Below, one piece after another: positions 31,753-39,136 of a DNA stretch of 64,000 bases. The notes beneath the pieces were generated by a model. It saw only the letters and a list, made by a program, of their open reading frames with translations, did no database searches and was not told the origin of the DNA. The stretch comes from Patulibacter americanus DSM 16676. GTDB lineage: Bacteria; Actinomycetota; Thermoleophilia; Solirubrobacterales; Solirubrobacteraceae. Each line of letters begins with the position of its first letter. Position 1 is the first letter of the stretch. The position numbers were made by a program, and so were the translations under genes. The stretch is taken from contig NZ_ATUD01000011.1 of NCBI RefSeq assembly GCF_000420025.1, positions 62,001-126,000 of the forward strand. The letters run 5' to 3'.

Positions 31753-32787
31753 ATGGATTGCTGCCGGAAGTGCTTCCAGGGCCATGCCAATCCGCTGGCG
31801 GCGCAGACGGATGAGACGGCCGATATCGGCAACTGCGACCTCTGCGGCATCCCGAATACGAACGTCTGGGACGCCGAGGTCCTCCTTGACCAGTTCTCGG
31901 CATTGCTATCGCACTATGAGACGTCCGACGAGGGAGCGGCGCCCTCACTCGCGGAAGCACTACAGGGCGATTGGCGGCTCTTCGCGCACCGCGCCACCCC
32001 TCAGGCGACAGCTTTCCTTCGCGCGGTATTTGCGGATGAGCCCGTTCCACTCCCGCTCGATCGACCGGCAAGGCTCCGCCGCGAGAACGCTGCCGCGACT
32101 GATCACTCAAACGCGTGGGCACGGTTCACAGAAGACCTGATGCACCGCAGCCGGTACTTCCCGGCCGCAGCATCGAACCTCGAGTTTTTCGAGCAAATCG
32201 TCACCTCCCGAGCCCGTCGGGTCAAGCCAGGAGTCACGTTCTTTCGCGCGCGGGTATGCGAGACGCCCGACGGGCTTCCACCTAGCCAGATGTCGATGCC
32301 GCCCGCCCCGTTGGCGACCGCGGGACGCGCTAATCCGATCGGGATACCTCACCTCTATCTCGCCCGCGAACCCGAGACGTCAATTCGCGAGTGTCGTGCG
32401 GTACAACATCACTTCGTCACCGTTGCCGAGTTCAAGACGACGGCCCCGATCAGAGTGCTCGGTCTTGACGATTTCTCGCCGTTGGACCCGTTCGAGATCG
32501 AGAACGACGCGGCGTCTCGACTCGACGCGGCACGCACGATCGAACGACTCGGTCGAGAACTGCAGCGACCGGTCCGGCCAACCGACAACGAGGTCGAGTA
32601 CGTGCCGACGCAATGGCTTGCCAGCCTCGTGCAACACCTTGGGTTGGACGGCATCCTCTACTCGAGTTCGCTCCATCCTTCAGGCACGAACGCAGTTCTC
32701 TTCGACGATGGGCTCGTTGCCGTTGACCCGAACCCTAAGACGTACGAGATCACGGCAATGACGCTCGACCGTAGGCTCGTTTCCTAG
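31753..32787 (+). CDS. HEPN/RES N-terminal plus RES domain protein (predicted NAD+-degrading toxin)
   Basis: A 344-residue two-part protein. The N-terminus has two CxxC pairs (Cys4/Cys7 and Cys28/Cys31) followed by helical sequence, matching the HEPN_RES_N1 type head (PF18870). From about residue 160 it has a RES domain: FFRARV with the conserved Arg, GRANPIGIPHLYLA, ETSIREC with the conserved Glu, and LHPSGTNAVLF near the end with the conserved Ser. RES toxins of the ParS/MbcT type degrade NAD+ and need an antitoxin. No separate Xre/MbcA-type antitoxin gene is adjacent, so control must come from the coupled genes, the N-terminal head or conditional activation. Composition is AT-richer than the chromosome. 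Confidence 0.8.
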   Translation: MDCCRKCFQGHANPLAAQTDETADIGNCDLCGIPNTNVWDAEVLLDQFSALLSHYETSDEGAAPSLAEALQGDWRLFAHRATPQATAFLRAVFADEPVPLPLDRPARLRRENAAATDHSNAWARFTEDLMHRSRYFPAAASNLEFFEQIVTSRARRVKPGVTFFRARVCETPDGLPPSQMSMPPAPLATAGRANPIGIPHLYLAREPETSIRECRAVQHHFVTVAEFKTTAPIRVLGLDDFSPLDPFEIENDAASRLDAARTIERLGRELQRPVRPTDNEVEYVPTQWLASLVQHLGLDGILYSSSLHPSGTNAVLFDDGLVAVDPNPKTYEITAMTLDRRLVS

Positions 32788-32829
32788 CCTTCCCACCGTC
32801 GTCCCTGTGCGCCGGTACCGTCCCGCACC

Positions 32830-33300
32830 ATGAGCACCCCCGCGTCCCCGGTCACCGCCGACAAGCAGATCGCCTTCGTCCAGGCCTCCTGGCACAAGGA
32901 GATCGTCGATCGCGCGCGGCTGTCCTACATCGACGAGATCGCGCAGCACGGCTACGCCGTCTCGCAGATCGACGTCTACGACGTGCCGGGCGCGTTCGAG
33001 ATCCCGCTGCACGCCAAGCGGCTCGCCGAGACGGGGCGCTACGCCGCGATCGTCGCCGCGGCCCTCGTGGTCGACGGCGGCATCTACCGCCACGAGTTCG
33101 TCGCCACCGCGGTGATCGACGGGCTGATGCGCGTCGGCCTCGACACCGGCGTGCCGGTCATCTCCAGCGTCCTCACCCCGCACCACTTCCACGAGCACGA
33201 GGAGCACCTCCGCTACTTCGGCGAGCACTTCGTGACGAAGGGCGCCGAGGCCGCGCGCGCGACGGTGCGGACGATCGCCTCGCTCGACCAGATCTCGTAG
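32830..33300 (+). CDS. ribH: 6,7-dimethyl-8-ribityllumazine synthase, RibH2 type
   Basis: This 156-residue enzyme makes the penultimate riboflavin intermediate from 5-amino-6-ribitylamino-uracil and 3,4-dihydroxy-2-butanone 4-phosphate. IAFVQASWHKEIVDRAR, DVPGAFEIPLHAKRLA, IYRHEFVATAVIDG and VLTPHHFHEHEEHLRYF match the RibH2 branch (as in Brucella and Mesorhizobium), not the common RibE/RibH1 type, in which the HHFHE stretch differs. No other rib gene is near, so this is probably an isolated second copy or a stand-alone enzyme. TACCGT lies 8 nt before the ATG. Confidence 0.9.
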   Translation: MSTPASPVTADKQIAFVQASWHKEIVDRARLSYIDEIAQHGYAVSQIDVYDVPGAFEIPLHAKRLAETGRYAAIVAAALVVDGGIYRHEFVATAVIDGLMRVGLDTGVPVISSVLTPHHFHEHEEHLRYFGEHFVTKGAEAARATVRTIASLDQIS

Positions 33301-33319
33301 GCGTCGGGGAAGGAGTCCG

Positions 33320-33344
33320 CCGACCGGCGTCGAATCCCGGTCGG
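33320..33344 (+). terminator. ribH terminator hairpin
   Basis: CCGACCGG and CCGGTCGG form an 8-bp stem with a 9-nt loop, 20 nt after the ribH stop. Confidence 0.5.
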
Positions 33345-33391
33345 TCGACCGCCGTCCGTGTATCCGCCGGTGCCGTGCGTACAGTGGGCGT

Positions 33392-33589
33392 GTGCCCGGC
33401 TCGCTGGACTTCAACGGGGTGCTCTCCGCCCTCGGGGCCGGCGCCAAGCGCTCCGTGCCGGTGCACCCCCTCGACGACCTCGCCTCGGCGGCCGCCATCG
33501 CGCGCCGCCAGCTGCGGTCGTTCGACCCCGCCGCGCCCGAGGACCCGGCGCCGCCCGTGGCTCCGCGGGTTCGTCGCCCCGGCCGCTGA
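33392..33589 (+). CDS. Small unknown protein (65 aa)
   Basis: A 65-residue reading frame starting MPGSLDFNGVLSALGAG, with one likely amphipathic helix (LDDLASAAAIARRQLRSF) and a Pro/Arg-rich tail. I do not recognise it. Support comes mainly from its start: a TACAGT hexamer at 33380-33385 ends exactly 6 nt before the GTG, the same promoter-to-start layout seen at well-defined genes in this window. No Shine-Dalgarno sequence is present. It could be a real small gene or chance. Confidence 0.42.
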   Translation: MPGSLDFNGVLSALGAGAKRSVPVHPLDDLASAAAIARRQLRSFDPAAPEDPAPPVAPRVRRPGR

Positions 33590-33648
33590 CCGCTCGCCCG
33601 GCCCCTCGGGGCTACGGCGTTCACGGGCGGCCCACTAGGCTTGCGCGC

Positions 33649-34761
33649 ATGGCCGACTCCATCTCCTTCTCCCGTGGCGCGCCGTCCGCCGACATCGTCG
33701 ACGTCGAAGGCCTGAAGCAGGCCGCCGTGCGGGCGTTCGAGAACGATCCGGCCGGCGTCACGGGCTACGGAACCGCCATCGGCTACGTGCCCCTGCGCCG
33801 CCTGATCGCGGACAAGCACGGGGTGCCCGAGGACCACGTCCTCGTGACGAACGGCTCCATGCAGGCCGACGCGTTCCTCTTCGACGAGGTCGTCGGGAAG
33901 GGCGACGCCGTCGTCACGGAGCGCCCGACGTACGACCGCACCCTGCTCGGCCTGCGTGAGCGCGGCGCGGACGTCCACCTGGTCGGCCTGCAGGAGGACG
34001 GCATCGACATCGACGAGCTGCGCGGCCTGCTCGAGGGCGGCCTGCGCCCGACGCTCGCGCACGTCATCCCGAACTTCCAGAACCCGGGCGGCTCGACGCT
34101 GTCCCTGGAGAAGCGCCGCGCGCTGCTCGCGCTGGCCGAGCAGTACGGGTTCCTCATCTTCGAGGACGACCCGTACGTCGACGTGCGGTTCACCGGCGAG
34201 TCGCTCCCGCGGATGCTCGAGCTCGACGCGCCCGAGGGCTCCACGACGCCGAAGAACGTCGTCTACGCCTGCAGCTTCTCCAAGACCGTCTGCCCCGGCG
34301 TGCGCGTCGGCTACCTCGTCGGCAACCCCGAGCTGATCGCGAAGATCCAGCGCCGGGCGACGAACACCTACATCTCGCCGAGCCAGGTCTCGCAGGCCAT
34401 CGTCTACGAGTTCGTGTCCTCCGACCGGTTCCCCGCCGCGCTGCAGAACGTCAAGGACGCGCTCGCCGAGCGCGCCGGCACACTGGGCACCGCGCTGCGC
34501 GAGCACCTGCCCGAGGCGACCTTCGTGCAGCCCGAGGGCGGCTACTTCCTCTGGGTCTCCCTGCCCGAGGGCAAGGGCCACGACTGCGCCAAGATCGCGA
34601 AGGAGGCCGCGGACCGCGGCGTCCAGATCGTCAAGGGCACGGACTTCCTGATCGAAGGCGGAGAGAACGCCTTCCGCCTGGCCTACTCCGCCGTCAAGGC
34701 CGAGCAGATCGACGAGGGCGTCCGCCGCCTCGCCGAGGCCGTGCACGCCGCGAAGGGCTGA
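33649..34761 (+). CDS. PLP-dependent aminotransferase, class I/II (2-aminoadipate/MocR-core type)
   Basis: This 370-residue fold-type I aminotransferase resembles 2-aminoadipate/aromatic aminotransferases (LysN, KAT II) and the enzyme half of MocR regulators, without the DNA-binding domain. GYGTAIGYVPLRRLIA, VTNGSMQADAFLFDEV, IPNFQNPGGSTLSLEKR and FEDDPYVDVRF are family markers. The PLP lysine is in CSFSKTVCPGVRVGYL and the substrate Arg in FRLAYS. The exact amino donor cannot be decided. TAGGCT lies 7 nt before the ATG. A clear terminator follows 63 nt after the stop. Confidence 0.88.
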   Translation: MADSISFSRGAPSADIVDVEGLKQAAVRAFENDPAGVTGYGTAIGYVPLRRLIADKHGVPEDHVLVTNGSMQADAFLFDEVVGKGDAVVTERPTYDRTLLGLRERGADVHLVGLQEDGIDIDELRGLLEGGLRPTLAHVIPNFQNPGGSTLSLEKRRALLALAEQYGFLIFEDDPYVDVRFTGESLPRMLELDAPEGSTTPKNVVYACSFSKTVCPGVRVGYLVGNPELIAKIQRRATNTYISPSQVSQAIVYEFVSSDRFPAALQNVKDALAERAGTLGTALREHLPEATFVQPEGGYFLWVSLPEGKGHDCAKIAKEAADRGVQIVKGTDFLIEGGENAFRLAYSAVKAEQIDEGVRRLAEAVHAAKG

Positions 34762-34824
34762 CCGCCCGGGCGGCCCTGGCCGCCGTCCCGCCGTCGCCGA
34801 CCGGCGGCGCAGCAGCCGTACCGG

Positions 34825-34845
34825 AGGCCCCGCACCGCGGGGCCT
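34825..34845 (+). terminator. Terminator of the aminotransferase gene
   Basis: AGGCCCCGC and GCGGGGCCT form a perfect 9-bp stem with a 3-nt loop, followed by TCGTCGTTG. Confidence 0.75.
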
Positions 34846-34925
34846 TCGTCGTTGAGAGGAAGCCCGGACGACGCGCCACATGCGCGCGCCCCACCCACGT
34901 CTGCAAGCCCCGCTCCCGAACGAAC

Positions 34926-34954
34926 CGGACCGTAGTCCGCTTTGGTGCTATGGT
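34926..34954 (+). promoter_or_regulatory. Operator and promoter of the DoxX gene
   Basis: The palindrome CGGAC-CGTA-GTCCG (34926-34939) is followed by CTTTGGT and a TATGGT -10-like hexamer (34949-34954). The stretch CCGGACC-GTAGTCCG-TTTGGT closely matches the operator of the dioxygenase gene at 45098-45117. Confidence 0.55.
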
Positions 34955-34998
34955 GCTTCGCAGGAAGTTTCAACCGCAACCATCAGGACCGAATCACC

Positions 34999-35415
34999 AT
35001 GGACATCGTCTTTCTCGTCGGCCGCGTACTGCTCGCCGTCATCTTTCTTCTCTCCGCCGTCGGACACATCACCCAGCGCAAGGGCATGGCGCAGTACGCC
35101 GCGTCCAAGGGCATTCCCGCGGCCGAGGCCGGCGTCGTCCTGAGCGGCCTCGTCTTCGCCCTCGGCGGTCTGTCGATCCTCCTCGGGATCTGGACCGACC
35201 TCGGCGCCCTGCTGATCGCGCTGACGCTCATCCCCGTCACGCTGATGATGCACGCGCACTGGAAGGAGACGGATGCCCAGGCCAAGCAGGGCGAGCAGAT
35301 CCACTTCAACAAGAACCTCGCCCTCATCGGCGGCCTGCTGATCCTCTTCTACTTCGTCAACCAGACGCAGGACATCCCGGCCGGCATCACGGGCCCGCTC
35401 TTCGGCAAGTGGTAA
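34999..35415 (+). CDS. DoxX family membrane protein
   Basis: This 138-residue protein has four membrane helices and the DoxX pattern: MDIVFLVGRVLLAVIFLLSAVGHI with the conserved His, a KGIPAAEAGVVLSGLVFALGGLSILLGI helix pair, and LTLIPVTLMMHAHWKE. The fragments are partial. In Bacillus, DoxX-like MhqP and CatD are co-regulated with ring-cleaving dioxygenases and help resist quinones, so a redox-protective role fits, although the reaction is unknown. ATG 34999 is chosen because it matches the family N-terminus; an upstream GTG or TTG would add a non-conserved leader. It shares an operator-like sequence with the dioxygenase gene at 43975-45051. Confidence 0.85.
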   Translation: MDIVFLVGRVLLAVIFLLSAVGHITQRKGMAQYAASKGIPAAEAGVVLSGLVFALGGLSILLGIWTDLGALLIALTLIPVTLMMHAHWKETDAQAKQGEQIHFNKNLALIGGLLILFYFVNQTQDIPAGITGPLFGKW

Positions 35416-35559
35416 GGGGTGCGGGCCCCGCCCCGAGCTTCTCGGGGCGGGGCGCGTAGGACTGCGGCAGGGCTCGGGGCACCCGCAGGGGTGCGGGCCC
35501 CGCCCCGAGCTTCTCGGGGCGGGGCGCGTAGGACTGCGGCGAGGCTCGGGGCGCCCGCA
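35416..35559. repeat. Tandem 72-bp duplication, each copy holding a strong hairpin
   Basis: Copies at 35416-35487 and 35488-35559 differ at only about two or three positions. Each contains a perfect 13-bp hairpin (GCCCCGCCCCGAG-CTT-CTCGGGGCGGGGC), which is a likely terminator of the DoxX gene. The first copy starts at the base after the DoxX stop codon. Confidence 0.85.
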
Positions 35560-35586
35560 GGGGCGTCTCCCCGCCGAACGATGAAA

Positions 35587-35603
35587 GCCGCCCCACGGGC
35601 GGC
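35587..35603 (-). terminator. Terminator shared with the GntR gene
   Basis: GCCGCCC-CAC-GGGCGGC, flanked by AAA on one side and CTT on the other, lies 33 nt beyond the GntR stop codon and ends the convergent region. Confidence 0.65.
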
Positions 35604-35635
35604 CTTCGTCATGCGGGTCGTGCCTTGCCCCCCCC

Positions 35636-36349
35636 TCAGCGGCCGCCGGACTCCACGTCGAAGTCGTAGGCCGCGAGCAGCTGGCGCTGCGCGTCCTCGA
35701 GGTAGGCGGACAGCTCGGCCTGGGCTTCGGGGATCGCGCCCGAGCGGATGAACTCGAGGATCACCCGGTTGCGGGGCAGGTACGCCTCGTGCAGCCGGCG
35801 GGGCTCCGTGATGACCGAGAAGACGAGTCGCAGTTCGGCGAGAACGCCGCGCATCACCTCGACGGCGCGGGTGCTCCCCGACAACGCGACGAGCGCGAGG
35901 TGGAACGCGAGGTCGCCGCTGCCCACCGCCGCCCAGTCACCGGCCTCGGCGGCCCGCTCGGCGGCGAGCAAGGGGGCCTCGACGTCGGTGAGGTCCGGGT
36001 CCGGGCCCAGACCGTCGATCGCCGCGGTCTCCAACAGGCGGCGGAGCGTGTAGAGATCGCCGACCTCCTCGCGGGGCAGCGACCGGACGAAGACCCCGCG
36101 GTTGAGCTCGTGCTCGAGCAGGCGCTGGTGGCTGAGCAGCCGGAACGCCTCGCGCAGGGTGTTGCGCGAGATCCCGAGGCCCTTGGAGATCGCGTCCTCG
36201 GCCATCCGCGTCCCGGGCGGCAGGGCGCCATCGATGATGCGGTCGCGCAGGTACTCCGCCGCGCGCTCCGCGGTTCCGGTGCGGGCGATCGTGCTGCGGC
36301 CGGCCCGCAACAGGCCCTCGTAGTCCGGGCCCACCACGTCGTGCTCCAT
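35636..36349 (-). CDS. GntR-family regulator with FCD domain
   Basis: This 237-residue FadR-type GntR regulator has an N-terminal winged helix (about 28-95) with RDRIIDGALPPGTRMAEDAIS and GISRNTLREAFRLL, then a C-terminal all-helical FCD ligand domain (about 105-230) with GSGDLAFHLALVALSGS and conserved His/Asp positions for metal-assisted ligand binding. It faces the NRAMP-pxpABC operon across 113 nt, so it most likely senses 5-oxoproline or a related acid and controls that operon. The palindrome ATTGTTCAACAAT between them is a fitting operator. ATG at 36347-36349 is given; a TTG at 36361 is possible. Confidence 0.9.
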   Translation of the reverse strand: MEHDVVGPDYEGLLRAGRSTIARTGTAERAAEYLRDRIIDGALPPGTRMAEDAISKGLGISRNTLREAFRLLSHQRLLEHELNRGVFVRSLPREEVGDLYTLRRLLETAAIDGLGPDPDLTDVEAPLLAAERAAEAGDWAAVGSGDLAFHLALVALSGSTRAVEVMRGVLAELRLVFSVITEPRRLHEAYLPRNRVILEFIRSGAIPEAQAELSAYLEDAQRQLLAAYDFDVESGGR

Positions 36350-36393
36350 CCGACGATTCAATCACCCAAAGCGGGGAAGAGCCATGTGTGAGA

Positions 36394-36422
36394 TTGACGC
36401 ATTGTTCAACAATCGTTATACC
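36394..36422 (+). promoter_or_regulatory. Promoter and GntR operator of the NRAMP-pxpABC operon
   Basis: TTGACG (-35, 36394-36399) and TATACC (-10, 36417-36422) are spaced by exactly 17 bp. The spacer holds the perfect palindrome ATTGTT-C-AACAAT (36401-36413). It is the most AT-rich site in the neighbourhood and an evident target for the divergent GntR protein. Confidence 0.8.
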
Positions 36423-36462
36423 TCTCGCAGCAGGAAGCACTCACCCCTACTGGAGCTGTCCC

Positions 36463-37716
36463 GTGTCCGAGGTCGATCAAGCACCCCCAGCCGACCGTCC
36501 GCCCGCATCCGGCGGGCGCGTCCCCAAGGTGGTCTCCCACCGGCTCGCCATGACCGGGGCCGTCTTCCTGATGGCGATGTCGGCCGTCGGGCCGGGGTTC
36601 CTCACGCAGACCGCGAAGTTCACCGAGACCTACGGGGCCTCCTTCGCGGCGGTGATCGTGCTCAGCGTGGTGATCGACCTCGCCGTCCAGCTCAACGTGT
36701 GGCGCGTGATCGGCCTGTCCGGGCTGCGTGCCCAGGACCTCTCGAACGTCGTGCTGCCGGGCTCGGGCTACCTGCTGGCCGGGTTGATCGTGTTGGGCGG
36801 GATCGTCTTCACCATCGCGAACATCGCCGGCGTCGCGCTCGGGCTGCACAACCTCGCCGGCATCGACCTGCGCATCGGGGCGGTCATCGGCGCTGCCCTC
36901 GCCATCCTCGTCTTCTCCTACAAGGCGTTCGAGGGGACCATCGACAAGGTCGCGATCGCGCTCGGCGCGGTCAAGATCGGACTGATCGCCTACGTCGCCA
37001 TCGCTACGAGCCCGCCCGTCCTGGAGGCTGCCCAGCGCACCGTCGACCCGCACGGCCTGGACTTCCTGCCGGTCCTGACCCTGATCGGGGGCACGGTCGG
37101 CGGCTACATCACGTACGCCGGGCCGCACCGTCTCATCGAGTCCGGCACGATCGGCCCCGACCACCTGCGGCGGATCAGCTGGGGTTCGGTCAACAGCATC
37201 CTCATCACCGGCGTGCTGCGCCTGCTGCTGTTCCTGGGCGTCCTCGGCGCGGTCGTCGCCGGTGCCAAGCTGAACGAGGCCGATCCCGCCGGATCCGTGT
37301 TCCGGTTCGCGGGCGGCGAGACCGGCGCTCGCCTGTTCGGCCTCGTGCTCTTCGTCTCTGGCCTGCTCAGCACGGTGGGGGCGTCGTTCACCTCGGCGTC
37401 GTTCGTGAAGACGCTCGTTCCGACGGTGGCGCGGCGCTTCAACCTCTCGATCAGCCTCTTCATCACCGTCGCCACGGTGGCGTACCTGATCCTGGGCGAG
37501 ACCCCCACCGAGCTGCTCGTGTTCGCCGGAGCGTTCAACGGCCTGATCCTCCCCTTCGGCCTGGCCGTGGTGATCTGGGTCGCCTGGCGCCGGCGGGACC
37601 TCCTCGGCGGGGCGCGTTACCCGCCCGTGCTGCTGATCGTGGGTGCCGCCGCCTGGCTGTTCACGGTCTACGCCGGCTGGGAGTCCCTCAGGCTGCTCCC
37701 CACCATCTTCTCGTGA
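36463..37716 (+). CDS. NRAMP-family transporter of the 5-oxoproline operon (YcsG-like)
   Basis: This 417-residue carrier has about eleven membrane segments and the NRAMP fold features AVGPGFLTQTAKF in helix 1, where metal-transporting NRAMPs have DPGN, and a weakly conserved helix 6. Loss of DPGN argues against metal transport. Relatives (YcsG in Bacillus) lie in pxp operons, so uptake of 5-oxoproline or a related acid is the better guess. The start is GTG at 36463, with GGAG 7-10 nt before it, giving a leader of about 35 nt from the predicted promoter. It is the first gene of the operon, 83 nt before pxpA. Confidence 0.85.
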   Translation: MSEVDQAPPADRPPASGGRVPKVVSHRLAMTGAVFLMAMSAVGPGFLTQTAKFTETYGASFAAVIVLSVVIDLAVQLNVWRVIGLSGLRAQDLSNVVLPGSGYLLAGLIVLGGIVFTIANIAGVALGLHNLAGIDLRIGAVIGAALAILVFSYKAFEGTIDKVAIALGAVKIGLIAYVAIATSPPVLEAAQRTVDPHGLDFLPVLTLIGGTVGGYITYAGPHRLIESGTIGPDHLRRISWGSVNSILITGVLRLLLFLGVLGAVVAGAKLNEADPAGSVFRFAGGETGARLFGLVLFVSGLLSTVGASFTSASFVKTLVPTVARRFNLSISLFITVATVAYLILGETPTELLVFAGAFNGLILPFGLAVVIWVAWRRRDLLGGARYPPVLLIVGAAAWLFTVYAGWESLRLLPTIFS

Positions 37717-37799
37717 GCCCGAGCTCCGAACGCGATAGGGGAACCGGAGTACTGTCGAGCGATGGTGCAGCGTCGGGCGTGGGCCGTGAGGCGCCTTCG

Positions 37800-38531
37800 G
37801 TGATCGATCTCAACGCCGATCTGGGTGAGGGCGCCGCCGACGACGAGCAGCTCCTCGGCGTCGTCACCAGTGCGAACGTCGCCTGCGGCTTCCACGCGGG
37901 CGACGACCGCATCATGCGCCGGAGCTGCGCTGCTGCGGTCGAGCGCTCGGTGCGCATCGGGGCACACGTCTCGTATCTCGACCGCGAAGGCTTCGGGCGT
38001 CGTCCGCAGAGCCCTGCGCCCGGCGTGCTGCTGGGCCACCTGCTCGCGCAGCTCGAAGCGCTCGACGGCCACGCCGGTGCCGAAGGCGCGCGTGTGGGGT
38101 ACGTCAAGCCCCACGGGGCCCTGTACAACCGGTGCGCGACCGACGTCGAGCAGTCCACGGTCGTCGTCGACGCGATCCTCCAGCACGATCCGACGCTCGC
38201 CGTGCTCGCCATGCCCGGAACGGTCCTCGCCCGGGTCGCCGCGGAGGCCGCGGTGACGGTCGTCGCCGAGGCCTACGTCGACCGGCGGTACCGCTCGGCG
38301 ACGGAGCTCGTCCCGCGGAGCACGGGCCGCGGGTCCCTGAGCGCCGACGAGGCGCTGTCCCAGGCCCGGCGGCTCGCCGCGCGGCAGCCCATCGAGGCCG
38401 AGGCCGGGTGGGTCGAGGTCGCGGCCCGGTCGCTCTGCGTCCACGGCGATGCTCCCGGGGCCGCGGAGCTCGCCGCGCTCGTCCGCCAGAACCTGCTGCG
38501 CGACGGCGTCGAGCTCCGAGCGTTCGCATGA
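37800..38531 (+). CDS. pxpA: 5-oxoprolinase subunit A (LamB/YcsF family)
   Basis: This 243-residue subunit of the ATP-dependent 5-oxoprolinase PxpABC turns the toxic by-product 5-oxoproline into glutamate. The opening IDLNADLGEG, SANVACGFHAGDD, GAHVSYLDREGFGRR, VKPHGALYN and the EAYVDRRYRSATELVPRS segment are family markers of the LamB/YcsF barrel. The GTG at 37800 gives the standard N-terminus; an earlier in-frame GTG at 37779 is possible. An out-of-frame ATG at 37762 behind a TACTGT box is not the start. The stop overlaps the pxpB ATG (ATGA). Confidence 0.93.
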   Translation: MIDLNADLGEGAADDEQLLGVVTSANVACGFHAGDDRIMRRSCAAAVERSVRIGAHVSYLDREGFGRRPQSPAPGVLLGHLLAQLEALDGHAGAEGARVGYVKPHGALYNRCATDVEQSTVVVDAILQHDPTLAVLAMPGTVLARVAAEAAVTVVAEAYVDRRYRSATELVPRSTGRGSLSADEALSQARRLAARQPIEAEAGWVEVAARSLCVHGDAPGAAELAALVRQNLLRDGVELRAFA

Positions 38532-39136
38532 GCCGCCTGACCGCGCACCCCGTGGGCGACCGCGCCCTCCTGGTCGAGGTCGCGGACAACGCCGCGGCCC
38601 AACGACTGTTTCGCTTCGCCCACCGCACCCTCGATCTGGAGGACGTGATCCCGGGCCACCAGACGGTGCTGATGGTCGGGCGGGACCGCGCGCCGCGTCT
38701 CGAGGACCTCGGGTCCTGGGAGAGCGACGAGGAGCCGGCCCGTGCGGACGCGTTTCCCGTCGTGCTGTCGGTGACCTACGGAGGCCCCGACCTCGACACG
38801 GTGGCCGAGCGGTGCCGCATGAGCACGGAGGAGCTCGTCCGTCGCCACCTGGCGGCCGAGTACACGGTGGCGTTCATCGGCTTCGCCCCGGGCTTCCCGT
38901 ACCTGATCGGCGGGGACCCGCTGATCCAGCCGCCCCGTCGCACCGAGCCGCGCACGCGGGTGCCCGCCGGAGCGCTCGCGATCGCCGGGGAGTACACGTC
39001 GATCTACTCCAAGGCGGGGCCCGGCGGCTGGCAGATCGTCGGGTCGTCCGACGCCCTGCTCTTCGACCCGACCCGCGAGTCCCCCGCGCTGCTGCAGCCG
39101 GGCGACACCGTCCGCCTCGTCGAGGGCCCCGCGTGA
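38528..39136 (+). CDS. pxpB: 5-oxoprolinase subunit B (KipI homologue)
   Basis: This 202-residue subunit matches PxpB/KipI (allophanate hydrolase subunit 1 fold). It has a short N-terminal domain ending DVIPGHQTVLM and a cyclophilin-like domain with YGGPDLDTVAERC, the diagnostic FIGFAPGFPYLIGGDP, PRTRVPAGALAIAGEYTSIY and GPGGWQIVGSS. It joins PxpC in the ATP-using part of 5-oxoprolinase. It overlaps pxpA by 4 nt and pxpC by 4 nt, so translation of the three is coupled. Confidence 0.94.
   Translation: MSRLTAHPVGDRALLVEVADNAAAQRLFRFAHRTLDLEDVIPGHQTVLMVGRDRAPRLEDLGSWESDEEPARADAFPVVLSVTYGGPDLDTVAERCRMSTEELVRRHLAAEYTVAFIGFAPGFPYLIGGDPLIQPPRRTEPRTRVPAGALAIAGEYTSIYSKAGPGGWQIVGSSDALLFDPTRESPALLQPGDTVRLVEGPA

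Noticed and set aside
37762-37799. ATG at 37762 behind a TACTGT box as the pxpA start
   Set aside because: It is out of frame with the LamB/YcsF protein. The GTG at 37800 gives the standard IDLNADLGEG opening.
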